From Litoribacillus peritrichatus (GTDB lineage: Bacteria > Pseudomonadota > Gammaproteobacteria > Pseudomonadales > Litoribrevibacteraceae), in NCBI RefSeq assembly GCF_039537985.1, contig NZ_BAABBN010000002.1, positions 91,411 to 155,410 on the forward strand: a DNA stretch of 64,000 nucleotides. The letters are read 5' to 3'. Below the pieces are notes generated by a model. It ran no database searches, was not told the DNA's origin, and worked only from the letters and a program-made list of their open reading frames with translations. Positions 53,071-60,772 of the stretch are shown piece by piece; position 1 is the first letter of the stretch; the number at the start of each line of letters is the position of its first letter. Position numbers and translations under genes: made by a program.

Positions 53071-54996
53071 TCAGTTGGCGACGGCGGTGATCGGGTTTGA
53101 AGGATTGCCGAATGCCACGAGCGCTTTATCGATGGCGGTTCTGATTCCGTTTGTATCCAAGCCGCATTCTTTTAACATATCCGCCGGTTTGCCATGCTCG
53201 ACATAATAGTCAGGCAAGCCCAAGTTGATGATGTTGGTGCTCAGGTATTGACTGTTAAGAAACTCATTAACTGCTGAACCAGCGCCACCCATGACGGTAT
53301 TCTCTTCAATGGTGACTAACAAGTCATGATTCTTTTGAACGTCGAGAATTGCCTCTTCGTCCAACGGCTTAACGAATCTCATGTCCAGTAATGTATAGCC
53401 GCGTTCTTCTGCTATGGCCTTAGCTGGTTCGACCATACTGCCGTATGCCAGGATAGCGACTTTCGAGCCTTCACACAGTTTTTGAGCACGACCGATTTCA
53501 ATCGGGTCGAGGTGTGTTGAGATATCGGCACCACAGCCGGTGCCTCTTGGGTAGCGGACTGCGGCTGGCCCATTATGAAGGTAGCCTGTGCTCAGCATTC
53601 TTCGAGCTTCATCTTCGTTGGACGGGGCCATGATGACCATGCCCGGAATGCAGCGTAGGAATGCCAGGTCGAAACTTCCTGCATGGGTTGGCCCGTCTTC
53701 GCCGACTAAGCCTGCACGGTCGATGGCGAATAAAACATCCAGGTCCTGAATGGCAACATCGTGAATAAGCTGGTCGTAAGCCCTTTGCAGGAAGGTTGAG
53801 TAAATCGCCACCACCGGTTTTAAGCCTTCGCATGCCATGCCTGCTGCTAAAGTAACGGCGTGTTGTTCGGCGATCGCCACATCGAAGTAGCGCTCAGGGT
53901 ATTTTTCACTGAAGGCAATAAGGTCAGAGCCTTCGCGCATGGCGGGTGTGATACCAACCAACTTATTGTCTTGTTCTGCCATGTCACAAAGCCATTGACC
54001 AAACACGGCGGAATATTTGGGCGTGCTGACCTTAGGTTTGGTGCTTTTTCGTTCGCTCTGGTCTGGCAGTTTATTAATGGCGTGATAACCAATCGGATCG
54101 GCTTCCGCAGGTGAAAACCCTTTGCCTTTTTTGGTTACGATATGAAGAAACTGAGGGCCGGACAGCGACTTCATGTTGTTAAGCGTCTCAGTCAGTAGTT
54201 CTACATTGTGACCGTCGATGGGGCCTATGTAGTTAAAACCAAACTCTTCAAACATGGTGCCTGGTGTGGTCATGCCTTTAAGTAAATGTTCTTCGGTTTT
54301 TTTGGCTAGTTCGTACACAGGCGGAATGTCGTGCAGAATTTTTTTGCTGTTGTCTCGCAAGTTGTTGTAAGACTTGGAAGAAAGCAGTCGGGCTAAGTAG
54401 TTTGATAAACCGCCGACGTTTTCTGAAATTGACATGTCGTTGTCGTTCAGAATGACTAACAGGTCGGCACCGTTATCCCCTGCATGAGTCATGGCTTCGA
54501 ATGCCATACCTGCCGTCATTGCGCCATCGCCAATGATAGCGACGGACTTGCGGTCTTCGCCTTTTTGTTTGGCCGCAATGGCCATGCCTAATGCAGCACC
54601 TATGGAGGTGCTGGAATGGCCGACACCGAAGGTATCAAACTCACTTTCTGAGCGGCGGGGGAAAGCTGCCAAACCGTTTTTTTGTCGAATGGACGGCATT
54701 TGTTCCCGTCGGCCTGTCAGAATTTTGTGGGGGTAGGCTTGATGGCCTACGTCCCATACCAAGCGGTCTTCCGGGGTATTGAAAACGTAATGCAGCGCGA
54801 CTGTAAGTTCAACGACACCGAGTCCCGCACCAAAATGCCCGCCGGACTGGCCTACGGAGTACAGTAAATATTCCCGCAACTCTTTGGCGAGTTGAGGCAA
54901 GGTAGCTGAAGAAAGCTGTCGCAGCTGAGCCGGGCAGTCCACGCTATCAAGCAAGGGCGTTTCTGGGCGAGTTTCTGGTATTTTATGAAAAATCAT
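53071..54996 (-). CDS. dxs: 1-deoxy-D-xylulose-5-phosphate synthase
   Basis: Thiamine-diphosphate enzyme that starts the MEP isoprenoid route from pyruvate and glyceraldehyde-3-phosphate. The 641-residue protein shows LVWDVGHQAYPHKILTGRRE, the ThDP/Mg motif GDGAMTAGMAFEAMTHAG...NDNDMSIS, DIAEQHAVTLAAGMA-like (VAIAEQHAVTLAAG) and RAGLVGEDGPTHAGSFD. It ends the xseB-ispA-dxs run. ThiL, which makes its cofactor, is encoded just across the terminator. Confidence 0.98.
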   Translation of the reverse strand: MIFHKIPETRPETPLLDSVDCPAQLRQLSSATLPQLAKELREYLLYSVGQSGGHFGAGLGVVELTVALHYVFNTPEDRLVWDVGHQAYPHKILTGRREQMPSIRQKNGLAAFPRRSESEFDTFGVGHSSTSIGAALGMAIAAKQKGEDRKSVAIIGDGAMTAGMAFEAMTHAGDNGADLLVILNDNDMSISENVGGLSNYLARLLSSKSYNNLRDNSKKILHDIPPVYELAKKTEEHLLKGMTTPGTMFEEFGFNYIGPIDGHNVELLTETLNNMKSLSGPQFLHIVTKKGKGFSPAEADPIGYHAINKLPDQSERKSTKPKVSTPKYSAVFGQWLCDMAEQDNKLVGITPAMREGSDLIAFSEKYPERYFDVAIAEQHAVTLAAGMACEGLKPVVAIYSTFLQRAYDQLIHDVAIQDLDVLFAIDRAGLVGEDGPTHAGSFDLAFLRCIPGMVIMAPSNEDEARRMLSTGYLHNGPAAVRYPRGTGCGADISTHLDPIEIGRAQKLCEGSKVAILAYGSMVEPAKAIAEERGYTLLDMRFVKPLDEEAILDVQKNHDLLVTIEENTVMGGAGSAVNEFLNSQYLSTNIINLGLPDYYVEHGKPADMLKECGLDTNGIRTAIDKALVAFGNPSNPITAVAN

Positions 54997-55078
54997 TAGA
55001 TGTCGATTACCTGATCAACGCTAATTTGAATAACGGCGCATTCTACTACAAAGCAGAGGGCTAAACATACCGTAAGCC

Positions 55079-55960
55079 CTAATATCTTCGGTGAACTACA
55101 AAATTTGTCAGTTCCACAAGCGTCTCTTTTTTGTCCAGAGTGGCTTTATCCAGCAAGGAAAGCGCTTTTTGATGAAGATCCGCCAAATATTGCTGCGCGC
55201 CTTCCAGTCCTAAAAACTTAGGGTAAGTGGCCTTATCCAGCTCGTGATCTGCGCCTTGTTGTTTGCCGAGCATTTCAGTGGAACTGGTGATGTCTAAGAT
55301 ATCGTCGGCTACTTGAAACGCAAGCCCCAGAGTTAAGGAGAACTCTTGGAGTGCTGATCGGGTTTGTGGGCTGGCATTAGCCGCTATAGCAGCCATTTCG
55401 GTGCAGGCTGAAATCAAAACGCCGGTTTTTTTATGGTGTATGGATTCCAGCTCTTGTTGATCGATGTTTTTTCCTTCCGAGGCCAAATCATGGGATTGGC
55501 CACCGACCATGCCGCTGGGGCCTGAGGCCCTGGCAAGTACTTGTATTGCAGATACTTTTTGCTGGTCAGTCAGTACTTCGGATTCAGCAATGATATCAAA
55601 GGCCAGCGTTTGTAATGCGTCCCCGGCCAGAATCGCGGTCGCTTCGTTAAACTGGACATGGCAGGTCGGTTTACCTCGGCGAAGGGCGTCGTCGTCCATA
55701 GCGGGTAAATCGTCATGAATCAGGGAGTAGGTATGAATGCACTCAACGGCCGAAGCCAGATCGTCGCCTGTTGCCAGTGGGGTGTTAAGCGCTTCTAACG
55801 TTGCATAAAGCAGCGTGGGTCTGAATCGCTTTCCGCCGTTGGTGATGCTGTAAAGCATGGCTTCCCGAAGACTGCTGACGTTGGGGATGGAATCAACTTT
55901 GCCTTCCAGTGTTTGGTTGCAGCGTTGACTGCAGTGCTGCATAAAGGAGGTAATATTCAA
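55079..55960 (-). CDS. ispA: Farnesyl diphosphate synthase IspA (TTG start)
   Basis: Condenses IPP with DMAPP and GPP to farnesyl diphosphate. The two aspartate-rich motifs, DDLPAMDDDALRRG (FARM) and FQVADDILDIT (SARM), are present, with GGKRFRPTLLYATLEAL and GKQQGADHELDKATYPKFLG. The open frame runs to 56110, but the extra part overlaps xseB. A TTG at 55960, 4 bp after the xseB stop, gives 293 residues, close to E. coli IspA (299). An ATG at 55942 is the other option; neither has a clear Shine-Dalgarno, implying coupling. Confidence 0.94.
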   Translation of the reverse strand: MNITSFMQHCSQRCNQTLEGKVDSIPNVSSLREAMLYSITNGGKRFRPTLLYATLEALNTPLATGDDLASAVECIHTYSLIHDDLPAMDDDALRRGKPTCHVQFNEATAILAGDALQTLAFDIIAESEVLTDQQKVSAIQVLARASGPSGMVGGQSHDLASEGKNIDQQELESIHHKKTGVLISACTEMAAIAANASPQTRSALQEFSLTLGLAFQVADDILDITSSTEMLGKQQGADHELDKATYPKFLGLEGAQQYLADLHQKALSLLDKATLDKKETLVELTNFVVHRRY

Positions 55961-55964
55961 AGTA

Positions 55965-56201
55965 TTAATCGTCTGATAGTGTGTGAGTATCAAAAGGTTG
56001 CTCTGTGTCGCCGAGCAATATCGTAACTTTCTGTTCGGCTTGCTCCAAAGCTGCCTGGCAGTTTCTGGAAAGCTTAACGCCTTTTTCAAAGGCTGACAGT
56101 GCCTGGTCAAGACTCAGGTTATCATTTTCAAGTGATTGAACCAGCGTTTCTAATGAACTCAGAGACTCTTCAAAGTTCAGTTCTTTTTTTGAGTTAGACA
56201 T
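55965..56201 (-). CDS. xseB: Exodeoxyribonuclease VII small subunit
   Basis: A 78-residue helical subunit of exonuclease VII. The pattern FEESLSSLETLVQSLENDNL, then SLDQALSAFEKGVKLSRNCQ and LEQAEQKVTIL is diagnostic. It is first in the xseB-ispA-dxs run, with ispA starting 4 bp later. The large subunit XseA is not in this window. Confidence 0.96.
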   Translation of the reverse strand: MSNSKKELNFEESLSSLETLVQSLENDNLSLDQALSAFEKGVKLSRNCQAALEQAEQKVTILLGDTEQPFDTHTLSDD

Positions 56202-56437
56202 AAATCAATTTAAACCAAGTGGAAAGCTTGCGCTATTATCCTAGTATTCTTAAAGTGACTCAAGTAATCAGCAAGAATGAAAAATCCTGTTAAGATTCTT
56301 CTGTTTTGGTCGATACATCAATAAGATAACAATAGAAGTTAACGTTTATGGGGCTTACAACACGTTCATGGACGTGAATTCTGTCAGTGTCAGGTTATAG
56401 GTTTTAGTTCATCCCAGTTAAATAAAGAGGGAACTTT

Positions 56438-57193
56438 GTGGATTTAGCAACACTCATTGGTATCGTTGGTGCTTTTGCTATTGTGATCGTGGCGATGTTC
56501 CTTGGTGGCTCACCAGGAATGTTTGTTAACGTACCGTCTTTGCTTATTGTAATTGGTGGTGCCCTTTTTGCGGTTTTAATGAAATACGAGTTAGGCCAAT
56601 TTTTGGCGGCAGGAAAAATTGCAGTAAAAGCGTTTATGTTCAAAATTCAGGCCCCTGAAGATTTGATTGCTGAAGTGGTGGACATGGCCGCTGAAGCAAG
56701 AAAGGGCGGCTTGTTGTCTTTGGAAGGAAAAGAAACAGAGAATAAGTTTTTGGCCAATGGTATTCAGCTGTTGGTTGACGGGCACGACCCGGAAGTGGTT
56801 CGTACTTTGCTAACCAAAGAAATGAATCTGGCGGTTGAGCGGCACGACTCAGGCGCTTCAATTTTTTCCCAGCTGGGTGAGGTGGCGCCAGCGATGGGGA
56901 TGATCGGTACTTTGATTGGTTTGGTGGCGATGCTGGCCAATATGGATGACCCTAAATCCATCGGGCCTGCGATGGCGGTGGCGCTATTAACCACGCTGTA
57001 TGGTGCGATGGTTGCGAACATGTTTGCTCAGCCTGTGGCGGATAAACTCTTGTTACGTGCGGGCCAGGAGGCCATGTCAAAACGCATGGTGATTGATTCG
57101 CTTCTGGCCATTCAGGCCGGGCAAAACCCGAAAGTTATTGAGTCTATGCTGCGTACCTACCTGGCCGAAGGTAAGCGCCCACCAGAAGTTTAA
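56438..57193 (+). CDS. pomA: Flagellar stator protein PomA/MotA family
   Basis: A 251-residue, four-helix stator A subunit, starting at GTG 56438 after AGAGGGA. It begins LATLIGIVGAFAIVIVAMFL with the short PomA-type N-terminus, has a cytoplasmic loop (APEDLIAEVVDMAAEARKGG... DPEVVRTLLTKE) and the conserved proline regions APAMGMIGTLIGLVAMLANM and IGPAMAVALLTTLYG. Length and sequence resemble PomA more than H+-type MotA (about 285 aa), hinting at sodium coupling. MotB/PomB and a PilZ protein follow. Confidence 0.88.
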   Translation: MDLATLIGIVGAFAIVIVAMFLGGSPGMFVNVPSLLIVIGGALFAVLMKYELGQFLAAGKIAVKAFMFKIQAPEDLIAEVVDMAAEARKGGLLSLEGKETENKFLANGIQLLVDGHDPEVVRTLLTKEMNLAVERHDSGASIFSQLGEVAPAMGMIGTLIGLVAMLANMDDPKSIGPAMAVALLTTLYGAMVANMFAQPVADKLLLRAGQEAMSKRMVIDSLLAIQAGQNPKVIESMLRTYLAEGKRPPEV

Positions 57194-57218
57194 TGTTTAG
57201 GATAATCGATAACTTATA

Positions 57219-58190
57219 ATGAGCGACGACGAACCAAAGAAAAAAGAGAAGGCAGGTATTCCCCCGTGGGTAATGACATTTGCAGATCTAATGTCATTGC
57301 TGATGTGCTTTTTCGTGCTTCTTTTGTCCTTTGCCGAGATTGATGCAATTCAATTTAAGCGATTGGCAGGGTCTCTGTTGAATGCGTTCGGCGTACAAAA
57401 TGTAAAAAATCTCGCCGAGATTCCCAAGGGAACCAGCATCATTGCTCAGGAGTTCAGTCCTGGCCGACCAGACCCAACCCCGTTAAACGTCATTTATCAG
57501 GACACCTCAGATACCACCAAAGAAAGTCTGGATGTGGAATGTCAGGACCCTGAAGCGCAGAACATAGCGACAGAAGATAATCAGCGACTGCGTGAAGAAA
57601 AGAAAAAACAGGACGAAGCGGAAGCGGCAAAAGCGGATGCAGAGAAAGACGCCATTGAAATTGCCACTCATATGCAGGAAGAGGTGGGGAAAGGCTCTAT
57701 TCAGGTCGAGACAAAAGGCCGTAGAATTGTCATACGAATTCAGGAAAATGGTTCTTTCAAGTCGGGTTCGGCCGTTTTGGATGATAAGTTCTTTCCGGTT
57801 TTGGCGAAGCTGAAAGATATGTTGTTAATGGTTGAAGGTACTTTATCGTTTGAAGGGCATTCCGATGATGTGCCTCTGCCAAGTGCAAATGTCTTTTCAA
57901 ATAACTATGCGTTGTCTTCTGCTCGTGCTCAGGCTCTGGCTGATGAACTGCTGGCGTTTGAAGAGTTCAGGCGTAAGCGGTTTAAGGTTGTGGGCTGGGG
58001 ATCGACCAAGCCTTTGGCATCGAATGAAACTGCAGAAGGCCGTCAACAAAATAGACGCGTAGAGATTGTTATCCTGAAGGACGACCCTTTTGAAGAACAA
58101 GAAGACCAGGTTGAAACGTTTGATCCTTACGATGGTGAATTTGATCCGAGTGATGAATTGTACGAATTGTCGCCAGATGAGATTTTCTGA
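57219..58190 (+). CDS. motB: Flagellar stator protein MotB/PomB family
   Basis: A 323-residue stator B subunit. The N-terminus has PPWVMTFADLMSLLMCFFVL with the essential ion-binding aspartate (D23) at the start of the single membrane helix. A charged coiled-coil linker (EEKKKQDEAEAAKADAEKDA) is followed by an OmpA-like peptidoglycan-binding domain (LSFEGHSDDVPL, ALSSARAQALADELL, GRQQNRRVEIVIL). The very acidic C-terminal tail (YDGEFDPSDELYEL) is unusual for the family. It lies 25 bp after pomA. Confidence 0.9.
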   Translation: MSDDEPKKKEKAGIPPWVMTFADLMSLLMCFFVLLLSFAEIDAIQFKRLAGSLLNAFGVQNVKNLAEIPKGTSIIAQEFSPGRPDPTPLNVIYQDTSDTTKESLDVECQDPEAQNIATEDNQRLREEKKKQDEAEAAKADAEKDAIEIATHMQEEVGKGSIQVETKGRRIVIRIQENGSFKSGSAVLDDKFFPVLAKLKDMLLMVEGTLSFEGHSDDVPLPSANVFSNNYALSSARAQALADELLAFEEFRRKRFKVVGWGSTKPLASNETAEGRQQNRRVEIVILKDDPFEEQEDQVETFDPYDGEFDPSDELYELSPDEIF

Positions 58191-58252
58191 CGTATTATAG
58201 TATTAATACAAATCAGTACCCGAAAATTAATAATAATAAAAATAGAGGATTT

Positions 58253-58885
58253 ATGAACCAGACTGTCCCTACAGATAGTGGTGCCGATCGTCGAAGGTTT
58301 TTTCGGATCGCGGACACCGTAAGCTTAAGATTTCGTGCATTAACGTCGGCAGAAAAACAATTGTGGCTGGAGAATGAACTTAATCTGGAGCCAGACCAGG
58401 AAGCTCGTGCTTTAAATGCGGAAATATCAACCGAATTAGAACGCCTTAAACAGTATTCCCCTGAATTATCAACGATTGCCGGTTTACTGAATCAAAAACT
58501 GGATCAGTTGTCAGAATCTGCGTCGATCAGTTTGGATGCAGGCTTCAAACACGATTACCGGACGATGAATGTGAGCCTCAGTGCGTGTGGAATTGGTTTT
58601 CCGGTGGCTGAACCGCTTGATACGGATGTCATTCTTCTCGTCGATATTTTGATGGCGACAGACAATAAACGAGTGCTGGTCACAGGGCGAGTTATTGGTT
58701 GCGACACTTTATCCTTTCCGGGGCCGCACGGTCATAAATATATGTCGAGGGTAAACTTTGAACGGGTTGAAGAAAATTTAAGTGAAGAACTGATTCAGTA
58801 CATACTTCAACAGCAGCGACGAATTCTTGCTGCGCAAAGATTGGCCGAAGAAGAGAAAGAGTTGGTTGCCCTGCGGCCAGAGTAG
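58253..58885 (+). CDS. PilZ-domain protein with helical insertion
   Basis: A 210-residue putative c-di-GMP receptor. The N-terminal RRRFFR (R14-x3-R18) and the later NVSLSACGIGF supply the two halves of the PilZ ligand motif, but about 80 residues rich in Leu, Glu and Gln lie between them instead of the usual 20-30. The insert reads as amphipathic helix, so oligomerisation is likely. Placed 62 bp after motB, it could tune the stator in response to c-di-GMP; this role is inferred from position. Confidence 0.8.
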   Translation: MNQTVPTDSGADRRRFFRIADTVSLRFRALTSAEKQLWLENELNLEPDQEARALNAEISTELERLKQYSPELSTIAGLLNQKLDQLSESASISLDAGFKHDYRTMNVSLSACGIGFPVAEPLDTDVILLVDILMATDNKRVLVTGRVIGCDTLSFPGPHGHKYMSRVNFERVEENLSEELIQYILQQQRRILAAQRLAEEEKELVALRPE

Positions 58886-58891
58886 TGTGTG

Positions 58892-58911
58892 CGGGCCGGA
58901 TCAGAGGCCCG
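58892..58911. terminator. Weak hairpin between the PilZ gene and the P-like gene
   Basis: CGGGCC (58892-58897) / GGCCCG (58906-58911), 8-nt loop, followed by TATTCTTT on the plus strand. It overlaps the stop codon of the convergent gene. Confidence 0.4.
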
Positions 58912-59590
58912 TATTCTTTCTCAATGCTTCCAGGTTTTTCAGCTGCTCTTCCGCTGGTAGCGGGATGCGCTCAATTTGCTTGGATTCATCGTGTCTGGAA
59001 ATGGAAAGGTCTTCACCTGAGCGAACTTTCAAGCAAATTTGTTCGTAGTTTTTCTTAAAAATAGGCAGAACTTTCTGCTCTACTTCACTGTGCATTAAAA
59101 ACCAGCCGGTGGCTCTTCCAGCCCAATAAACCCCCGGGTGCGACCATTGATAGGCTTCTTTTGGGCTTGATGCCCTGCATGCTTCCACGTAGGCCGAGTA
59201 AGGATCAGGCAGTCCATGTTCGGATAAATCGTGTTCACAGATTTGGATGATCTCAGGCAGTGTGGGTAAAAATTTATTACTTTGTATCAGTTGGTCGGTG
59301 GCTCGTTTGATTTGTTCTGGTTTGAAGCGCGCCAGCTGCATGGCCCAAAGTTTTTTGGCGCTGTTCAGGCTTTCCATGTCCCCAAACGCGCGTCTGAATT
59401 GGTTGTGATAAGCCAATTCAAAGGCGCCAAAAAGGTAGGTAATCGCTGTAACCATGTCCGTTGACGGAGGTTGGCTGGTCGATCTATCGTGATGATTAGA
59501 GTTCGTCTGCCCAACTGGTGTCCTGGTGTCGCTCGAGGAATGATTGATTTGCTGAGTGACCGGATGAATGATTTGCTCGATTTTTTTCAT
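58901..59590 (-). CDS. Lambda-P-like replication protein (putative DnaB helicase loader)
   Basis: A 229-residue protein whose central part matches the phage replication protein P pattern: LWAMQLARFKPEQIKRATDQ, NKFLPTLPEIIQICEHDL, GLPDPYSAYVEAC, then YQWSHPGVYWAGRATGWF. Phage lambda P loads DnaB helicase. The N-terminal 45 residues are polar and low in complexity. ATG 59590 gives a 95-bp overlap with the DnaT-like gene; an ATG at 59455 would remove the overlap and still keep the conserved part. The surrounding genes are chromosomal, not phage. Confidence 0.72.
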   Translation of the reverse strand: MKKIEQIIHPVTQQINHSSSDTRTPVGQTNSNHHDRSTSQPPSTDMVTAITYLFGAFELAYHNQFRRAFGDMESLNSAKKLWAMQLARFKPEQIKRATDQLIQSNKFLPTLPEIIQICEHDLSEHGLPDPYSAYVEACRASSPKEAYQWSHPGVYWAGRATGWFLMHSEVEQKVLPIFKKNYEQICLKVRSGEDLSISRHDESKQIERIPLPAEEQLKNLEALRKNTGL

Positions 59591-60635
59591 GATGACCAAT
59601 ATTGTCTAACTGATGTCGTTTTGCCCAGCTCCACTTTAAGTGCTGAACAAACTTGGTATTCCAGGACGTGGATGTCTGGTTTGTATCTGACCAATATAGC
59701 ACGAAGGGTTTGATTTGGTCTTTGGCAAACTGGATATCAATTTGAGCCAGTCTGGCGATTTCGTAGCACTCAGGGCTTGGTTCCCAGTTCTTGGGAATGC
59801 GAACCGGGTCTGTTGAGTGTTCGATGGAGGAACAAAATTGTTTCCACTGCCTTCTGATGTGGCTGACAAATTTGGTATTCCAGGTGATCTCAGCGGAGCC
59901 GCGCTCCATCCAATAGAGTAAAAACTCGGCGATACTGTGTTGAATGAAGTCTGGGTCTACGTTATCGCGGGTCAGAATTTCAACGGTGTCTTCGCTGGGC
60001 TTCCAGTCTTTGGTAATGGGTTGCGGTATTTTGTTCGCTGCGACTTTGGTTTCGTGGTTCCGCCAAAGTTTTAACGCATGTTTTTGGAATTTTGCTCCCC
60101 AGCTGGTTGAACTGATACCTCGCTCACGCCAATAGGTGACAAATTCAGGAATGGCTTCAAGAATAAAGGGCTCAGGGATGCCAAGCTGAAGGCATTGTTG
60201 AATGACAAAGCGATCCGGTTGCCAGGTTTCTGTCATGGCACTGGATCGGTTAAATTGGTTGAGGCTTTGTTGGGTTTGACTCCGGGGTGCAGATTGATTT
60301 GTTGTGACTTGGTTAGGCGGCGCGTTAACGATTGGCAGACCTTGCGTTCTTGTATTGGGTGTCAGCTTATACATCAGTTGCGGGTGTAAAGTATTCCCCG
60401 CCTGATGGATATTAATGAGCCCTTGGTTGCTTAATTGATTAAGCGCTCTGTGAATTGTTTCTATTGGCCAAAAAGATAACTTCTCTAAAAGTTCTTGATC
60501 AGAAATGGCAAGCCAGCCATTTTCTGAGGGTCGATACTCGAAAAACTGCTTCATTACCGACAGTGTAATTGCCTGATCTAGGCCATAGGTTCGGGCTAAA
60601 TCGGCAGAGAAGTGAATGGTTAAATCGCCTGGCAC
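59496..60635 (-). CDS. DnaT-like replication-restart protein with three tandem DnaT repeats
   Basis: A 379-residue protein. The N-terminal 95 residues look like a winged helix (LAISDQELLEKLSFWPIETI, HRALNQLSNQGLINIH). Three copies of a DnaT-type ssDNA-binding module follow at about 138-194, 211-267 and 284-341, spaced by 73 residues, each starting W-x-P and ending in the pattern YW...(S/T)W-x-(A/T)KF...(H)...W. The start is GTG 60635, 9 nt after AGGA. E. coli DnaT has a single such domain and acts between PriA/PriB and DnaB-DnaC. A lambda-P-like gene follows directly. Confidence 0.78.
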   Translation of the reverse strand: MPGDLTIHFSADLARTYGLDQAITLSVMKQFFEYRPSENGWLAISDQELLEKLSFWPIETIHRALNQLSNQGLINIHQAGNTLHPQLMYKLTPNTRTQGLPIVNAPPNQVTTNQSAPRSQTQQSLNQFNRSSAMTETWQPDRFVIQQCLQLGIPEPFILEAIPEFVTYWRERGISSTSWGAKFQKHALKLWRNHETKVAANKIPQPITKDWKPSEDTVEILTRDNVDPDFIQHSIAEFLLYWMERGSAEITWNTKFVSHIRRQWKQFCSSIEHSTDPVRIPKNWEPSPECYEIARLAQIDIQFAKDQIKPFVLYWSDTNQTSTSWNTKFVQHLKWSWAKRHQLDNIGHHEKNRANHSSGHSANQSFLERHQDTSWADEL

Positions 60636-60772
60636 AGAGGGTTGTCCTGAAAAGCTCTAAGGTTATCATTTCTGAGTGTGTCATCATTCTACTCCATTTG
60701 GGCAGGAAAGTAGTGATGCTGAGGTAAATCCCGGATCGAAGGAATTTACCTGTGTCCGTATTCTTTATGAGG

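Noticed and set aside
55961..56110. Longer IspA reading to 56110
   Set aside because: The extra 50 residues are in a second frame of xseB and have no IspA homology; the enzyme starts at 55960 or 55942.
56291..56316. Sigma-28-like promoter before pomA (TAAG, 14-nt gap, GTCGATAC)
   Set aside because: Spacing and both hexamers deviate from the consensus; too weak to annotate.
58901..60635. Prophage remnant suggested by the P-like and DnaT-like genes
   Set aside because: No integrase, repressor, structural genes or att repeats nearby; flanking genes are chromosomal, so a domesticated function is more likely.
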